Shown: positions 14,464-23,139 of the stretch, in pieces
Layout of the letters: every line of letters begins with the position of its first letter
Numbering within the stretch: the stretch's first letter is position 1
Assembly: GCF_946479885.1 (NCBI RefSeq)
Contig: NZ_CAMLHM010000056.1
Location: forward strand, 1-23,139
DNA: 23,139 bases
Direction: 5' to 3'
Source: an uncultured Devosia sp.
GTDB lineage: Bacteria > Pseudomonadota > Alphaproteobacteria > Rhizobiales > Devosiaceae
The notes under the pieces: generated by a model
Databases searched by the model: none
What the model was told of the DNA's origin: nothing
The model's input: the letters and a program-made list of their open reading frames with translations, nothing else
Translations under genes and position numbers: made by a program

Positions 14464-14498
14464 AGGAATTTATTCCTACATACTGCGGCGAGTAAAGC
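14464..14498 (-). promoter_or_regulatory. AT-rich palindrome and possible promoter of the DnaA-IV-like gene
   Basis: AGGAAT (14464-14469) and ATTCCT (14472-14477) form a perfect 6-bp dyad with a 2-bp centre. On the minus strand TTTACT (14498-14493) and TAAATT (14474-14469), 18 nt apart, are possible -35 and -10 elements, so the dyad would overlie the -10. It lies 22 bp from the start codon. Its AT-rich character fits a MucR target, but that is a guess. Confidence 0.35.
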
Positions 14499-14519
14499 CC
14501 GACGGGGATAAGTGTGGTC

Positions 14520-14552
14520 TACAAAATCAAACGGCCGCCTCTCGGCGACCGT
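14520..14552 (-). terminator. Rho-independent terminator of mucR
   Basis: ACGGCCGCC (14531-14539) pairs with GGCGACCGT (14544-14552) with one mismatch and a 4-nt loop. On the minus strand the hairpin is followed by TTTGATTTTG. It lies 58 nt after the mucR stop and separates mucR from the DnaA-IV-like gene. Confidence 0.7.
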
Positions 14553-14609
14553 TAGATTCATTTGTCGCCGGGGCCCTGGTGGGCGCGACGTCTCGTGGCG
14601 GAGAATGCG

Positions 14610-15032
14610 TCAGGCGGCCTTGCGGCCCAGGCCATTGTCCTTGGCCAGCTTGGACCGGGTGGCCGAATAGTTGGGAGCAACCATCGGGTAGTCGGCCGGC
14701 AGGCCCCACTTCTCGCGGTATTCTTCCGGCGAGAGATTGTAGTGCGTACGCAGATGGCGCTTCAGCGACTTGAACTTCTTGCCGTCTTCCAGACAGATGA
14801 TGTAGTCAGCAGCGACAGATTTACGCACTGGCACTGCAGGCTTGAGCTCTTCGACCGGGGTCTGGACCTCGTTGTTCTGTAGAGCGCGCAGCGCACCGTG
14901 GACGTCAGCGATCAGCTTGGGCAGATCGGTCACGTTAACGGAGTTGTGGCTCACATAGGCTGAGACGATTTCAGTGCTGAGCTCGATCAGGTCGTGCTCG
15001 TAACCGTTCGCCCCGCCGGCGGTGTCACTCAT
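14610..15032 (-). CDS. mucR: MucR/Ros family zinc-finger transcriptional regulator
   Basis: 140 residues, normal for MucR/Ros global regulators, which bind AT-rich DNA and control exopolysaccharide, motility, virulence and cell-cycle genes. The N-terminal helix region (about 10-55, IELSTEIVSAYVSHNSV) is the oligomerisation part. The zinc-finger core is ICLEDGKKFKSLKRHLRTHY, followed by the typical SPEEYREKWGLPADYPMVAP. The metal ligands read C80-x2-D83-x9-H93-x3-H97: the second Cys of classical Ros is Asp here, a variant known to me from some rhizobial homologues. The ATG at 15032 is preceded by AAAGG. MucR proteins usually repress their own gene through the AT-rich upstream region, which is present. 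Confidence 0.95.
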   Translation of the reverse strand: MSDTAGGANGYEHDLIELSTEIVSAYVSHNSVNVTDLPKLIADVHGALRALQNNEVQTPVEELKPAVPVRKSVAADYIICLEDGKKFKSLKRHLRTHYNLSPEEYREKWGLPADYPMVAPNYSATRSKLAKDNGLGRKAA

Positions 15033-15159
15033 ATTTCAACCTTTCATTGTTCTTATTGGGCCGCAACGCCGTGTAGTCACGACCATGATTCATTCCTATG
15101 GCCGTTTAATCGTGTTCGCAACCCAGTATGCCGCAATTAACATGCTACAATAGGCGTGA
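15033..15159 (-). promoter_or_regulatory. AT-richer upstream region of mucR
   Basis: These 127 bp between the mrp operon end and mucR are visibly richer in A/T than the neighbours, with several T-A steps (TTTAATCG, CAATTAACATG, ATATTTC) and a GANTC site (GATTC near 15090). A weak promoter is possible (TTGCGA about 15121, 17-nt spacer, TAGGAA). MucR self-regulation is known for the family; sites here are not proven. Confidence 0.35.
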
Positions 15160-15513
15160 TTATGCATCGGGACTTTGGCCAGTTTTAGACTTGAGTTCAT
15201 CGATGAGCAGGTTTTTTGCCAATTGATCACTGGTGCGATAACTTGCTCTTGCTAGGAGATGCGCCGCGACTGGCGTGGTGAGCAGAAGAAATACGACGCC
15301 GACTATTGCTCGCAGCGCCACGCCAATATCGGCGCTGATCAGCGCAACCGCGAGCAGGATGAGCCCGGCACCGACAGGTCCTGCTTTGGACGCGGCGTGC
15401 ATGCGGCTCAGCAGGTCAGGCAGCCGCACCACGCCAATAGCGGCGATGAGGCTGAACAAAGCGCCCAGCACCAGCAGCACGCAACCGGCATAGATGGCGA
15501 TGGAGGCAATCAT
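15160..15513 (-). CDS. mrpG: Monovalent cation/H+ antiporter subunit G
   Basis: 117-residue membrane subunit of the Mrp antiporter. Three hydrophobic segments are seen, with the MrpG pattern [40 protein letters not shown] and [20 protein letters not shown] hydrophilic tail ([10 protein letters not shown]) follows. MrpG is needed for assembly or activity of the complex but is not thought to carry the ion path. The ATG at 15513 overlaps the mrpF stop by 4 nt (ATGA). It is the last gene of the operon; no clear terminator follows before mucR. Confidence 0.95.
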   Translation of the reverse strand: MIASIAIYAGCVLLVLGALFSLIAAIGVVRLPDLLSRMHAASKAGPVGAGLILLAVALISADIGVALRAIVGVVFLLLTTPVAAHLLARASYRTSDQLAKNLLIDELKSKTGQSPDA

Positions 15514-15809
15514 GGCCCGTCACCCTGGTGCCCTGCCCCATGGGTCAGGACGTAGCGGGCAAAGGCAATGGTAGCGAGAAAGCCCAGCAGGGCCAGCGCA
15601 ATGGCAATATCGAGATAGAGCATCTGCCCGGTGCGAATGGCGATTGCGCCAACAAAGCCCATGGCGACGACAGTCATCAGATCGAGCGCCAGCACCCGAT
15701 CGGCCAGGGTGGGCCCGATGATGATGCGGATCACCGAGACCAACAGCGCCAGCCCCAGCAGGACCAGGGCAATCAGCGTCGACCAGTGCAGGAGATCGGC
15801 CGGCGTCAT
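15510..15809 (-). CDS. mrpF: Monovalent cation/H+ antiporter subunit F
   Basis: 99 residues, three membrane helices. It begins [19 protein letters not shown] and carries the MrpF signature [20 protein letters not shown] with its conserved Asp pair, then [20 protein letters not shown]. The real start is the ATG at 15809, which overlaps the mrpE stop by 4 nt; the frame stays open much further upstream (to 16469) only because it shadows mrpE and mrpD. MrpF forms part of the small-subunit core that in structures of Mrp complexes lies near the proposed sodium path. Confidence 0.95.
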   Translation of the reverse strand: MTPADLLHWSTLIALVLLGLALLVSVIRIIIGPTLADRVLALDLMTVVAMGFVGAIAIRTGQMLYLDIAIALALLGFLATIAFARYVLTHGAGHQGDGP

Positions 15810-16285
15810 GCGAAGACCTCCCGTATTCGGGCTTCGAAGCCCCCGGCAATATCGGCGATGAGCGCCTCGCGCGTGCTCAGGGTCAGCGTATGAACATAGA
15901 GCAGGCTGCGGTCCTCGCTCACATCGACGCTCAGTGTTCCCGGGGTCAGCGTGATCAGGTTGGCCAGCAGGGTAATCTCCGCATCGGATTTGACGCTCAG
16001 CGGGAAGGCGATGATTGCCGGCCGCAATACCGACTTCATATCGGGAGTCAGCACCACGAGGGCGACCCTGACAGCGCTGACGCCGAGTTCGTAGACAAAC
16101 AGCAGCGCCAGCGAGACGACACTGCGGAGCCGGTGCAGGCTTCGCCCCGGCGGCAGGTTGCGGCGCAGCAGCAGCACGGCGATCGCGCCGATGCCGGCCC
16201 CGAGCAGCAGGTTCAAGCCGCTGAAGGTGCCCGAAATGGCCGCCCAGATCAGCGCCAGTACGATGACTGTCATGATCGGGTTCAT
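15806..16285 (-). CDS. mrpE: Monovalent cation/H+ antiporter subunit E
   Basis: 159 residues, the usual length. Two N-terminal membrane helices ([19 protein letters not shown] and [14 protein letters not shown]), a third segment [20 protein letters not shown], then the cytoplasmic domain typical of Mrp[30 protein letters not shown] sequence (here with [10 protein letters not shown]) and LYVHTL. It overlaps mrpF and mrpD by 4 nt each. It is required for complex assembly; the exact role is unclear. Confidence 0.95.
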   Translation of the reverse strand: MNPIMTVIVLALIWAAISGTFSGLNLLLGAGIGAIAVLLLRRNLPPGRSLHRLRSVVSLALLFVYELGVSAVRVALVVLTPDMKSVLRPAIIAFPLSVKSDAEITLLANLITLTPGTLSVDVSEDRSLLYVHTLTLSTREALIADIAGGFEARIREVFA

Positions 16286-17838
16286 GGTGCGCCTCCTGCA
16301 AGGCCGATAGCGGCGACATAGCGGGCGGGATCGAGCAGGTCCGGCGTGCCCAGGCGCAACGCCTCGAAGAGGCCATTGGGCCAGAGGCCGGCGGCAACCA
16401 CGACGACAACCAGCGCCCCGGTTGCGCCGAAGCGAAGCCGGTCGCCCTGGCGGGCCGGGTCGGAAACAACGGCGCCTTCAGCCGCCGGGCGCCAGAACAT
16501 GTGGGCCCAGAGGCGCGATCCCGCGATCAATGTCAGCACGGCATTGAGCACCAGAGCCGTCGCGACCAAGCCGCCGGTCCAGCCGTCGGCAAGCCCGGCC
16601 TGCAGCAACAGCAGCTTGGGCCAGAAGCCGAGGAAAGGCGGCACGCCGGCTGTTGCCAGCACCAGCACGAAGAACAGGATCGAGACCGGAGCACTAGCGG
16701 CATAGATCCCGCCCATCCGCCGCGTATCGGTCGCCCCGGTCTGCCGTTCGACGAGGCCGGCGACGAGATGGAGCGCCGTCATGGTCAGGATGGCATGGAA
16801 GACATAGAGCCCGGCGCCGCCGACACCGGCCAGCGAGGGAATGGCAATGCCGGCCAATACCGAGCCGATACCGCCAATGACGAGGAAGCCGATCGCCCGG
16901 CGCAGGTTGGTCTCGGCAATGGCGCCCAGCGGCGCGACCAACAGCGTGGCCACGGCGATGGCGATCAGCACGGGCTCGAGCAGGTCGCGGCTGGCCGGCA
17001 GCAGCACAACCAGTGCACGCAGCATGGCATAGACGCCGACCTTGGTGAGCAGGCCGGCGAACAGCGCCGAAATCACCGCCGGTGGCGTGTGGTAAGCGGC
17101 AGGCAGCCAGGCGTTCACAGGAAATGCCGCAGCCTTCATGCCGAAAGCCAGCAGCAACAAGGCCGCGACGCCGGCCACGGCGGCGGGGTTGGCCGCTGGC
17201 GCCACGCGCAGGATATCGGCCATGTTGAGCGTGCCGAGCAGGCCATAGAGCAGGCCCAGCGCCAAGAGGAAGAAACTGGTCGCGAGGAAGTTGAGAAAAC
17301 CGTATTTGACCGCGCCATCGAGCTGAGCGGGACTGCCCCCCAGCACGATCAGGCCGAACGAAGCAATCAACATCACCTCGAACCAGACATAGAGATTGAA
17401 CAGATCGCCGGTGAGGAACGATCCGGTCACGCCGGCCAGCAGCAGCAGCACCATCGCGTGGAAGCCGTCGCGACCATCAGCGTCGCCGCGCTCGCCCTGC
17501 GCGTAGAGCAGCACCACCAGGGTCACCACCGCAGCAGCCAAGGCAAAGCCGGCGCCAAAGATGTCGGCGGCAAAACTAATGCCGAAGGGCGGCAGCCACC
17601 TGCCCATGGTCATGGCCAGCGGCCCATCCTCGACAACCCGTAGCAGCAGCGTGATCTCGCAGGCGATGACGCCGACGAGGACGAGCAGCGAGAACATGAA
17701 CGTCAGCCCGCCGGAGCGGCGCAGTATCAACGTGGCGGCAGCGCCCATCAGGCACAGCACCAGTGGCAGGACAACGATCCAGTCGGCCGCCGCAGTCATG
17801 GTTTCGATCATCGCCGATGGCAGCACCAGTTCCACCAT
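16282..17838 (-). CDS. mrpD: Monovalent cation/H+ antiporter subunit D
   Basis: 518 residues with about 14 membrane helices, homologous to NuoL/M/N subunits of complex I and forming a proton channel in Mrp. Key features are the helix-5 glutamate in [18 protein letters not shown], the lysine in [19 protein letters not shown], and the broken-helix region [20 protein letters not shown] with its second lysine. The ATG at 17838 starts [14 protein letters not shown]; an internal Met nearer the first helix is possible. It lies 1 nt after the mrpC stop and overlaps mrpE by 4 nt. Confidence 0.96.
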   Translation of the reverse strand: MVELVLPSAMIETMTAAADWIVVLPLVLCLMGAAATLILRRSGGLTFMFSLLVLVGVIACEITLLLRVVEDGPLAMTMGRWLPPFGISFAADIFGAGFALAAAVVTLVVLLYAQGERGDADGRDGFHAMVLLLLAGVTGSFLTGDLFNLYVWFEVMLIASFGLIVLGGSPAQLDGAVKYGFLNFLATSFFLLALGLLYGLLGTLNMADILRVAPAANPAAVAGVAALLLLAFGMKAAAFPVNAWLPAAYHTPPAVISALFAGLLTKVGVYAMLRALVVLLPASRDLLEPVLIAIAVATLLVAPLGAIAETNLRRAIGFLVIGGIGSVLAGIAIPSLAGVGGAGLYVFHAILTMTALHLVAGLVERQTGATDTRRMGGIYAASAPVSILFFVLVLATAGVPPFLGFWPKLLLLQAGLADGWTGGLVATALVLNAVLTLIAGSRLWAHMFWRPAAEGAVVSDPARQGDRLRFGATGALVVVVVAAGLWPNGLFEALRLGTPDLLDPARYVAAIGLAGGAP

Positions 17839-17839
17839 G

Positions 17840-18217
17840 TCAGTAGCTCAGCGGCGGGTTGGGCCCGTCGACCGGCTCGGCGACGCGCATGGTGTCGGTA
17901 TTGTCGGCATCGAGGCGTTGATAGGCGCGGAATGCCAAAACGAGCAGGAAGCTGAACATGGCAAAGCCGATAACGATGGCCGTCAGGATCAATGCCTGCG
18001 GCAGCGGATTGGCAATTGGCCCGGCCGGCTGGTCAAGCCCGGAGGGCACAATGGGGGCAACGCCGCGGGTCAGCCGGCCGGCGGTGAAGATGACAAGGTT
18101 CACGCCATTGCCCAGCACCACCAGCCCGAGCAGCATGCGGATGACCGAGCGCGACAGCAGCAGGTAAGTGCCCAGCGCGATAAAGCATCCGACGAGGCCG
18201 GCGAGCACATAATCCAT
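17840..18217 (-). CDS. mrpC: Monovalent cation/H+ antiporter subunit C
   Basis: 125 residues, three helices, homologous to NuoK. Signature seen: LLSRSVIRMLLGLVVLGNGV followed by NLVIFTAGRL, and the C-terminal helix QALILTAIVIGFAMFSFLLV with the loop DPLPQALILTAIVI-type motif (here NPLPQALIL). It starts with ATG overlapping the mrpB stop (TGATG) and ends 1 nt before mrpD. A short cytoplasmic tail (about residues 96-125) ends in PNPPLSY. Confidence 0.96.
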   Translation of the reverse strand: MDYVLAGLVGCFIALGTYLLLSRSVIRMLLGLVVLGNGVNLVIFTAGRLTRGVAPIVPSGLDQPAGPIANPLPQALILTAIVIGFAMFSFLLVLAFRAYQRLDADNTDTMRVAEPVDGPNPPLSY

Positions 18218-18642
18218 CAGAGGTCCTCCTCGCCATCACCTTCGAGCGCCAGGGCAATCGTTGCGATGGTGCCGAAGACCACCAGATAGACGCCGATGTC
18301 GAAGACCAGCGGCGTCGAGAGCGGCACATTGGCCTCGCCGAGCTCGAGAGAGAGCCAGATGCTGGTCATGAAGGGGGAGCTCGTGAAGAGCGACAACAGC
18401 CCCGACAGCGCGGCGATGAACACGCCAAATCCGGCAATGGCCAGTGGATCGAGGCGCAGGGCACGCCGCGCAGCCTCGGCGCCCGTGGCCATGCCAAGGA
18501 CGGCAATGGCCGAGGCGGCAATGAGCCCGCCGATGAAACCCCCGCCGGGTGCATTGTGACCGCGCAGGCAGATATAGACCGAGAAGACCAGCATGATCGC
18601 CACGATCAATGGCGCGAGAGTGCGGAAGATGACGGTGTTCAT
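18217..18642 (-). CDS. mrpB: Monovalent cation/H+ antiporter subunit B
   Basis: 141 residues, four helices. The MrpB signature is present: [20 protein letters not shown] near residues 23-42, then a hydrophobic helix and the C-terminal [20 protein letters not shown]. It is a separate gene, not fused to mrpA as in rhizobial PhaAB proteins. It overlaps mrpA by 4 nt (ATGA) and mrpC by 1 nt. Confidence 0.95.
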   Translation of the reverse strand: MNTVIFRTLAPLIVAIMLVFSVYICLRGHNAPGGGFIGGLIAASAIAVLGMATGAEAARRALRLDPLAIAGFGVFIAALSGLLSLFTSSPFMTSIWLSLELGEANVPLSTPLVFDIGVYLVVFGTIATIALALEGDGEEDL

Positions 18643-21035
18643 GGCGCCGCCTTCCGCCGGCGACGCGGCGCGAGTACGGGGAGAACCGGTTGTTTCACGC
18701 GCCGCCGCAGCAGCGCCATGATGGCGATGCCGGCCCCCATCACCACCGAGATTTCGCCCAGGGTATCAAGACCGCGATAGTCCACCAGGATCACGTTGAC
18801 GATGTTGTGCCCATGCGCGAGCGGCACGCTGGTGGCGGCAAACAGGTCCGACAGCCGCGTATCGAACGGCCCTGACAGCACCACCATCAGGAACAGGCTG
18901 ACGCCGGCGCCGGAGACCAGGGCCAGCGTGCCATCGCGCGCCAGGTCCTCGAACTCGCGATGATCGCGCTCGTCGAGCCGCAGCCGGGTCATCACCAGCG
19001 CCAGAATGACCACTGACAGGATTTCCACCATGAACTGGGTAAAGGCGAGGTCGGGCGCGCCCAACAGCAGGAAGATCAGGGCCACGGCCGTGCCCTGGAT
19101 GCCCAGAGCGACAATGGCGATCAGCCGGTTGGGAGCCAGCAGCACGGCAGCGAGGCCAAGCAGGGCCAGCGCCACCACGCCCCATTCATAGGGCTGCAGG
19201 TCCGGCCAGTTCAGCTTGGCCGACCAATTGCCGAGATCGGCCGTGGGCAAAAGCACCGCGTAGCCATCAAGCAGCAGCAACGGCGCCATCAGCGCCAGCG
19301 CCAGCATGGCGAAGACAGTCACCAGATACAGTTCGAGCCGACCGTGATGCAGCAGGCGGGTCACGGCGCCAGAGAAACGGATCAGCCCGAACATGGCGCC
19401 ATCAAAGGCCGCATCGGCCGTCCAGCCGAGGGCAGTCTCGAACCGCCGCGCCAGGGTGCGTATCGCCGCCGCCTGCCGATAGACGAGGTAGCCGAGCGTC
19501 CAGGTGGCCAGCGACAGCCAGAAGATCACGCTGATCGGGTTGATCGCCAGCGACAGGTGACTGCTCACCGCTTCGCCCAGAATGGCCCGCGTGCCGGGCC
19601 CGAGGAGTAGGTCGCCCAGCCAATCGGGCATTACCGCGGCCACGATGCTGGCCGCGCCGAGAACGATCGGGCCGGCCAGCATGGCGATGGGCGCTTCATG
19701 CGGCGTTTTCGGTGTCGGCAAGACCGGACCGAGGAAGGGCCGCACCAGGATCAGCATGGCGATGCCGGCGAGGAGGCCGTTGCCGACCAGCAGCGTGGCC
19801 AGCACCGCGATATCGGGCCACTGCCAGCTCAGCAGCCCCAGATACATTTCTTCCTTGGCGAAATAGCCCAGCGTCAGCGGCAGGCCGATCATGGCGAGGC
19901 TGGCGAGCGCCGCGGCGATGAAGGTCACCGGCATGCTGTCGCCGAGGCCACCCAGCACGGTGATGTCACGCGTGCCGGCGCCATGGTCGATGGCACCGGC
20001 CACCATGAAGAGGCCGGCCTTGTAGAGCGCATGCGCCACGAAATAGAGCAGCATGGCCGATATGGCCGCCCCGGTCCCCAGGCCAAGCAACAGGACGGAA
20101 AGCCCCAGCGAGGCGATGGTGGTATGCGCCAGCATCTGCTTGAGGTCGGTCTGCCGCAGCGCCCCGAAGGCTCCGCAGAGCAGCGTCGCGCCGCCAAAGC
20201 CGACAAGGATCAGCGTCCAGGCCTGCGTGCCGCCCAGCCAGGGCGTGGTCCGCGCCAGCAGATAGACGCCACCCTGCACCATGGTGGCCGAATGCAGGAA
20301 TGCCGAAACCGGCGTCGGCGCTTCCATGGCGTTTGGCAGCCAGAAATGGAACGGCACTTGCGCCGATTTGGTGAAAGCCGCCGCCAGAAACGCCGCCAGC
20401 ACCAGGCCATAGAGACCGCTGGTGCGAACCTCGTCGCCCAGCGCGCTCATCTCCCAGGCGCCAGTGAGCTGATGCACCGCGATGGCGCCGACCAGCAGCG
20501 CCATGCCGCCGATATTGGTGATGACCAGCGCCTGGATCGCGCCACGGCGGGCGGCCTGCCTCGTGTGATCGAAACCGATCAGCAGGAAGGAGGCGACCGA
20601 GGTCAGCTCCCAGAACATGAACAGCGCCAGGAGGTTATCTGATAGCACCAGCCCGAGCATGGCGCCCATGAAGATCAGCAGGAAGGCAAAGAACCGCCCC
20701 AGATGGGGATGGCCTTTGAGATAGGCGCCGGAATAGAGCACGATCAGCGTCCCGATGCCGGTAATGGCCAGCGCGAAGGTGAGGCTCAGCCCGTCGACGA
20801 CGAAGGACAGATCGAGATCAAGCGCCGGCACCCAGCCGATGCGGGCCGATATCGCGCCGCCGGCAGTTACCGGTTCGACCAGTGGAAGCAGCAGCAGGAA
20901 CAGACCCGCAGGAACCAGCGCCAGCACCCAGCCGGCAAAGGGCTTGGCAATGCGATGAACCAGCGGCGCCAGCAAAGCGGCAACAAATGGCGCAATCGCC
21001 ACCAGCGCTATGCTTGCGTCTGTCCCAGGCCCCAA
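18639..21035 (-). CDS. mrpA: Monovalent cation/H+ antiporter subunit A
   Basis: Largest subunit (798 residues from the TTG at 21035). The N-terminal NuoL-like part has the helix-5 glutamate E143 in [18 protein letters not shown] and lysine K223 in [18 protein letters not shown], with the broken-helix [20 protein letters not shown]. The C-terminal part carries MbhD- and MbhE-type segments, with [20 protein letters not shown] and [16 protein letters not shown]. The TTG is chosen because GGGAG lies 9 nt upstream and the protein then begins close to its first helix. The frame extends to another TTG at 21110, which would add 25 unlikely residues. First gene of the mrpABCDEFG operon. Confidence 0.94.
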   Translation of the reverse strand: MGPGTDASIALVAIAPFVAALLAPLVHRIAKPFAGWVLALVPAGLFLLLLPLVEPVTAGGAISARIGWVPALDLDLSFVVDGLSLTFALAITGIGTLIVLYSGAYLKGHPHLGRFFAFLLIFMGAMLGLVLSDNLLALFMFWELTSVASFLLIGFDHTRQAARRGAIQALVITNIGGMALLVGAIAVHQLTGAWEMSALGDEVRTSGLYGLVLAAFLAAAFTKSAQVPFHFWLPNAMEAPTPVSAFLHSATMVQGGVYLLARTTPWLGGTQAWTLILVGFGGATLLCGAFGALRQTDLKQMLAHTTIASLGLSVLLLGLGTGAAISAMLLYFVAHALYKAGLFMVAGAIDHGAGTRDITVLGGLGDSMPVTFIAAALASLAMIGLPLTLGYFAKEEMYLGLLSWQWPDIAVLATLLVGNGLLAGIAMLILVRPFLGPVLPTPKTPHEAPIAMLAGPIVLGAASIVAAVMPDWLGDLLLGPGTRAILGEAVSSHLSLAINPISVIFWLSLATWTLGYLVYRQAAAIRTLARRFETALGWTADAAFDGAMFGLIRFSGAVTRLLHHGRLELYLVTVFAMLALALMAPLLLLDGYAVLLPTADLGNWSAKLNWPDLQPYEWGVVALALLGLAAVLLAPNRLIAIVALGIQGTAVALIFLLLGAPDLAFTQFMVEILSVVILALVMTRLRLDERDHREFEDLARDGTLALVSGAGVSLFLMVVLSGPFDTRLSDLFAATSVPLAHGHNIVNVILVDYRGLDTLGEISVVMGAGIAIMALLRRRVKQPVLPVLAPRRRRKAAP

Positions 21036-21220
21036 CTGCCAATACTCCCGCGTACCGACTCTGATGGCCGGTTTGCGGCAAGACCTTACCGGATGATCCC
21101 TCGGGAACAAGCCAAAACGGGTGAGCGCACCGGGTTGTCCAACGATGGTCGCTTTCTTCGCCTCTTCCTTTCGGGGAAAGCCGAGCCTATGTCATGGAAC
21201 CCGCCTTCTCGGATCCTCCC

Positions 21221-23139
21221 ATGACCAAGCCCGTTCCGCCCGTCGCTGCCCGCAAGCCGCATGCCGTCACGTTTCACAATGTGCAGCGCGATGACCCCTA
21301 CCACTGGCTGCGCGCAGGCAACTGGCAGGAGGTGATGCAGAAGCCCGAGACGCTGGACGCGGAAATTCGCGCCTATCTCGATGCCGAAAACGCCTTCTAC
21401 GAGGCCGAGTTCGGCGAGCCCACGGCAGCCTTGCAGGACACGATCTACAAGGAAATCCGCGGCCGCATCAAAGAGGACGATAGCGGCATCGCCTCGCCCG
21501 ACGGCCCTTTCGCCTATAATTCGCGCATGCTCGAGGGCAAGCAGTATCCGCTGATCGTCCGCACGCCACGCGATGGCGGCCCCGAAACCGTGCTGCTCGA
21601 CTGCAATATCGAGGCAGGCGATGCCTATTTCGGCTTTGCCGGCGCCGAGCACGACCGTTCGCACCGCTATTTGGCCTGGGCCGCCGACCGGGCCGGGTCG
21701 GAATATTACGACATCATCATCCGCGATCTCGATACCGGCGTGGACAGCGCCGAGGTCATCACGGAGACCGCCGGCTCCTATGTGTGGAGCAATGACAGCA
21801 AGGCGATCTACTACACCGAGTATGACGACAATCACCGCCCCTACCGGGTGCGCCTCCACACCATCGGCACCGACCAGGCCGCCGACCCGATCATCTTCGA
21901 AGAGCAGGATCCCGGCTTCTTCGTCGGTGTCGGCCGTACGCTCAGCGACAAGTTCATCGTCATCGACGCGCATGACCACCAGACCAGCGAATGCTGGCTG
22001 ATCGATGCCGAGCGCGGCGGCGCGCCGCGCCTCGTCGCGCCGCGGCTGACCGATCGCGAATATGACATCGATGAGCGCGATGGCCTGCTTTACATCCGGA
22101 CCAATGCCGATGGCGCCGAGGACTTCAAGGTCGTCACCGCCCCGGTCGACAATCCGGCCGCCGACAACTGGACCGACCTGGTGCCCCACAGCCAGGGCGT
22201 GCTGATCCTCGACACGATTGTCATCCGCAACCATCTGTTGCGCCTCGAACGCCATGATGGTCTGCCGCGCATCGTCGTGCGCGACCTGCGCACCAACAAG
22301 GAAGAAACGGTCAAGTTCGACGAGGAAGCCTATTCGCTGGGCATGTCGGTCGGCTACGAATTCGATACGTCGGTGTTCCGTCTCACCTATTCGTCGCCCA
22401 CCACGCCGTCGCGCACCTACGACATGGATCTCGAGACCGGCAGGCGCACCCTGCTCAAGGAGCAGGAAGTGCCCTCCGGCCACAACCCTGATGACTACGA
22501 GACCCGCCGTCTGTTCGCGCCGGCGGCCGATGGCGAACTGGTGCCCGTCACCGTGCTCTATCGCAAGGGCACCAGGCTCGATGGCTCTGCCCCGGCTCTG
22601 CTCTACGGCTATGGCGCCTATGGCATGTCGATGCCGTCATCCTTCTCGATCTCGGCGCTGTCGCTGGTGGATCGCGGCTTTGTCCACGCCACGGCCCATA
22701 TCCGGGGTGGTATGGAGAAGGGGTATCGCTGGTATGTGCAGGGCCGTCGCGAGAACAAGACCAATACCTTTTCCGATTTCATTGCCGCGGCCGAGATGCT
22801 GGTCGACCGGGGCTACACCGCCAAGGGCCGCATCGTTGCGCAGGGTGGCTCGGCCGGCGGCATGCTGATGGGCGCCATCGCCAATCTGCGGCCGGACCTC
22901 TGGGGCGGGATCCTGGCGCAGGTGCCGTTCGTGGACGTGCTCAACACCATGCTCGACGAAACGCTGCCGCTGACGCCGCCCGAATGGCCGGAATGGGGCA
23001 ATCCGCTGGCCTCGGCGGAGGATTACGCCCGCATCGCCGCCTACGCGCCCTATGAGCAGGTGGCGGCCAAGGACTATCCGCCGATCTTCGCGCTGGCCGG
23101 CCTCACCGATCCGCGCGTCACCTATTGGGAGCCGGCCAA
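21221..23139 (+). CDS. ptrB: S9 family peptidase, oligopeptidase B / prolyl oligopeptidase (3' end beyond window)
   Basis: Cytosolic serine peptidase that cuts short peptides, after basic residues for oligopeptidase B. 639 complete codons are visible of roughly 690-700. The N-terminal cap is standard (VPPVAARKPHAVTFHNVQRD, DPYHWLRAGNWQEV), followed by the beta-propeller (about 70-400) and the alpha/beta-hydrolase domain with LLYGYGAYGMSM, HIRGGMEKGYRWYVQGRREN, the nucleophile S544 in AQGGSAGGMLMGA, and D630 in GLTDPRVTYWEPA. The catalytic His lies past the edge. The ATG at 21221 is preferred; the in-frame ATG at 21194 adds nine residues (MEPAFSDPP), and neither has a strong ribosome site. It is divergent from mrpA, with about 185 bp between them and no evident signal for either promoter. 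Confidence 0.93.
   Translation, partial: MTKPVPPVAARKPHAVTFHNVQRDDPYHWLRAGNWQEVMQKPETLDAEIRAYLDAENAFYEAEFGEPTAALQDTIYKEIRGRIKEDDSGIASPDGPFAYNSRMLEGKQYPLIVRTPRDGGPETVLLDCNIEAGDAYFGFAGAEHDRSHRYLAWAADRAGSEYYDIIIRDLDTGVDSAEVITETAGSYVWSNDSKAIYYTEYDDNHRPYRVRLHTIGTDQAADPIIFEEQDPGFFVGVGRTLSDKFIVIDAHDHQTSECWLIDAERGGAPRLVAPRLTDREYDIDERDGLLYIRTNADGAEDFKVVTAPVDNPAADNWTDLVPHSQGVLILDTIVIRNHLLRLERHDGLPRIVVRDLRTNKEETVKFDEEAYSLGMSVGYEFDTSVFRLTYSSPTTPSRTYDMDLETGRRTLLKEQEVPSGHNPDDYETRRLFAPAADGELVPVTVLYRKGTRLDGSAPALLYGYGAYGMSMPSSFSISALSLVDRGFVHATAHIRGGMEKGYRWYVQGRRENKTNTFSDFIAAAEMLVDRGYTAKGRIVAQGGSAGGMLMGAIANLRPDLWGGILAQVPFVDVLNTMLDETLPLTPPEWPEWGNPLASAEDYARIAAYAPYEQVAAKDYPPIFALAGLTDPRVTYWEPA

Noticed and set aside
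15510..16469. A 319-residue minus-strand frame including mrpF
   Set aside because: Only the last 99 residues are MrpF; the upstream part is an out-of-frame shadow of mrpE/mrpD. The ATG at 15809 with ATGA overlap is the true start.
16501..17643. A 380-residue plus-strand frame (and similar frames at 9259-10512, 7265-8542, 19698-20642)
   Set aside because: These run antisense to mrpD, the histidine kinase, the wall-binding protein and mrpA, and have His/Gln/Arg-rich shadow composition.
21086..22483. A 465-residue minus-strand open frame
   Set aside because: It is the antisense shadow of the oligopeptidase gene, which has a full set of family motifs on the plus strand.

Overview
The window reads as chromosomal DNA of a Hyphomicrobiales-type alphaproteobacterium, most like Devosia or a relative. 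The evidence is the high GC, the family content (DUF2336, DUF1491, a DUF5330-like protein, DUF6456, a MucR/Ros regulator), and the REP-like intergenic repeat. I see no rRNA, tRNA, CRISPR array, insertion sequence or phage gene. The assignment rests on remembered family knowledge, not on a search.

Layout. 1-3144 (minus strand): a sugar ABC-uptake operon in the order LacI-type regulator, periplasmic binding protein, MalF-type permease. The permease runs off the left edge. A tandem 14-bp operator overlaps the promoter at 3172-3228. 3339-5521 (minus): a 56-residue protein with a TTG start, a lipoprotein of unknown function and a chromate transporter. 5690-6868 (plus): a DUF2336 protein with a CtrA-like box upstream. 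It converges on a minus-strand operon at 6976-10317 (membrane PAS histidine kinase, membrane-anchored peptidoglycan-binding protein, DUF1491 protein), with an inverted REP-like pair between them. 10318-12452: a highly structured intergenic region, then plus-strand small genes (DUF5330-like, cold-shock protein, a conserved hypothetical, SufE). 12454-13527 (minus): acyltransferase 3. 13563-15032 (minus): DUF6456 protein, a stand-alone DnaA domain IV-like protein, and MucR. 15160-21035 (minus): a complete seven-gene Mrp cation/proton antiporter operon, mrpA to mrpG, with overlapping or nearly abutting genes. 21221-23139 (plus): oligopeptidase B/prolyl oligopeptidase, cut by the right edge.

How the genes may work together. 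The ABC operon should import a carbohydrate, with its own LacI-type protein sensing the ligand and probably repressing the whole unit. The kinase/peptidoglycan-binding/DUF1491 group is tightly coupled (4-nt overlap, then a 1-nt gap), which suggests a shared envelope or cell-cycle task. MucR, the DnaA-IV-like protein and DUF6456 form a regulatory cluster. Mrp handles sodium and pH homeostasis. The least-described parts are the DnaA-IV-like/DUF6456 pair, the structured region 10396-10590, and the 56-residue protein coupled to the lipoprotein and chrA.
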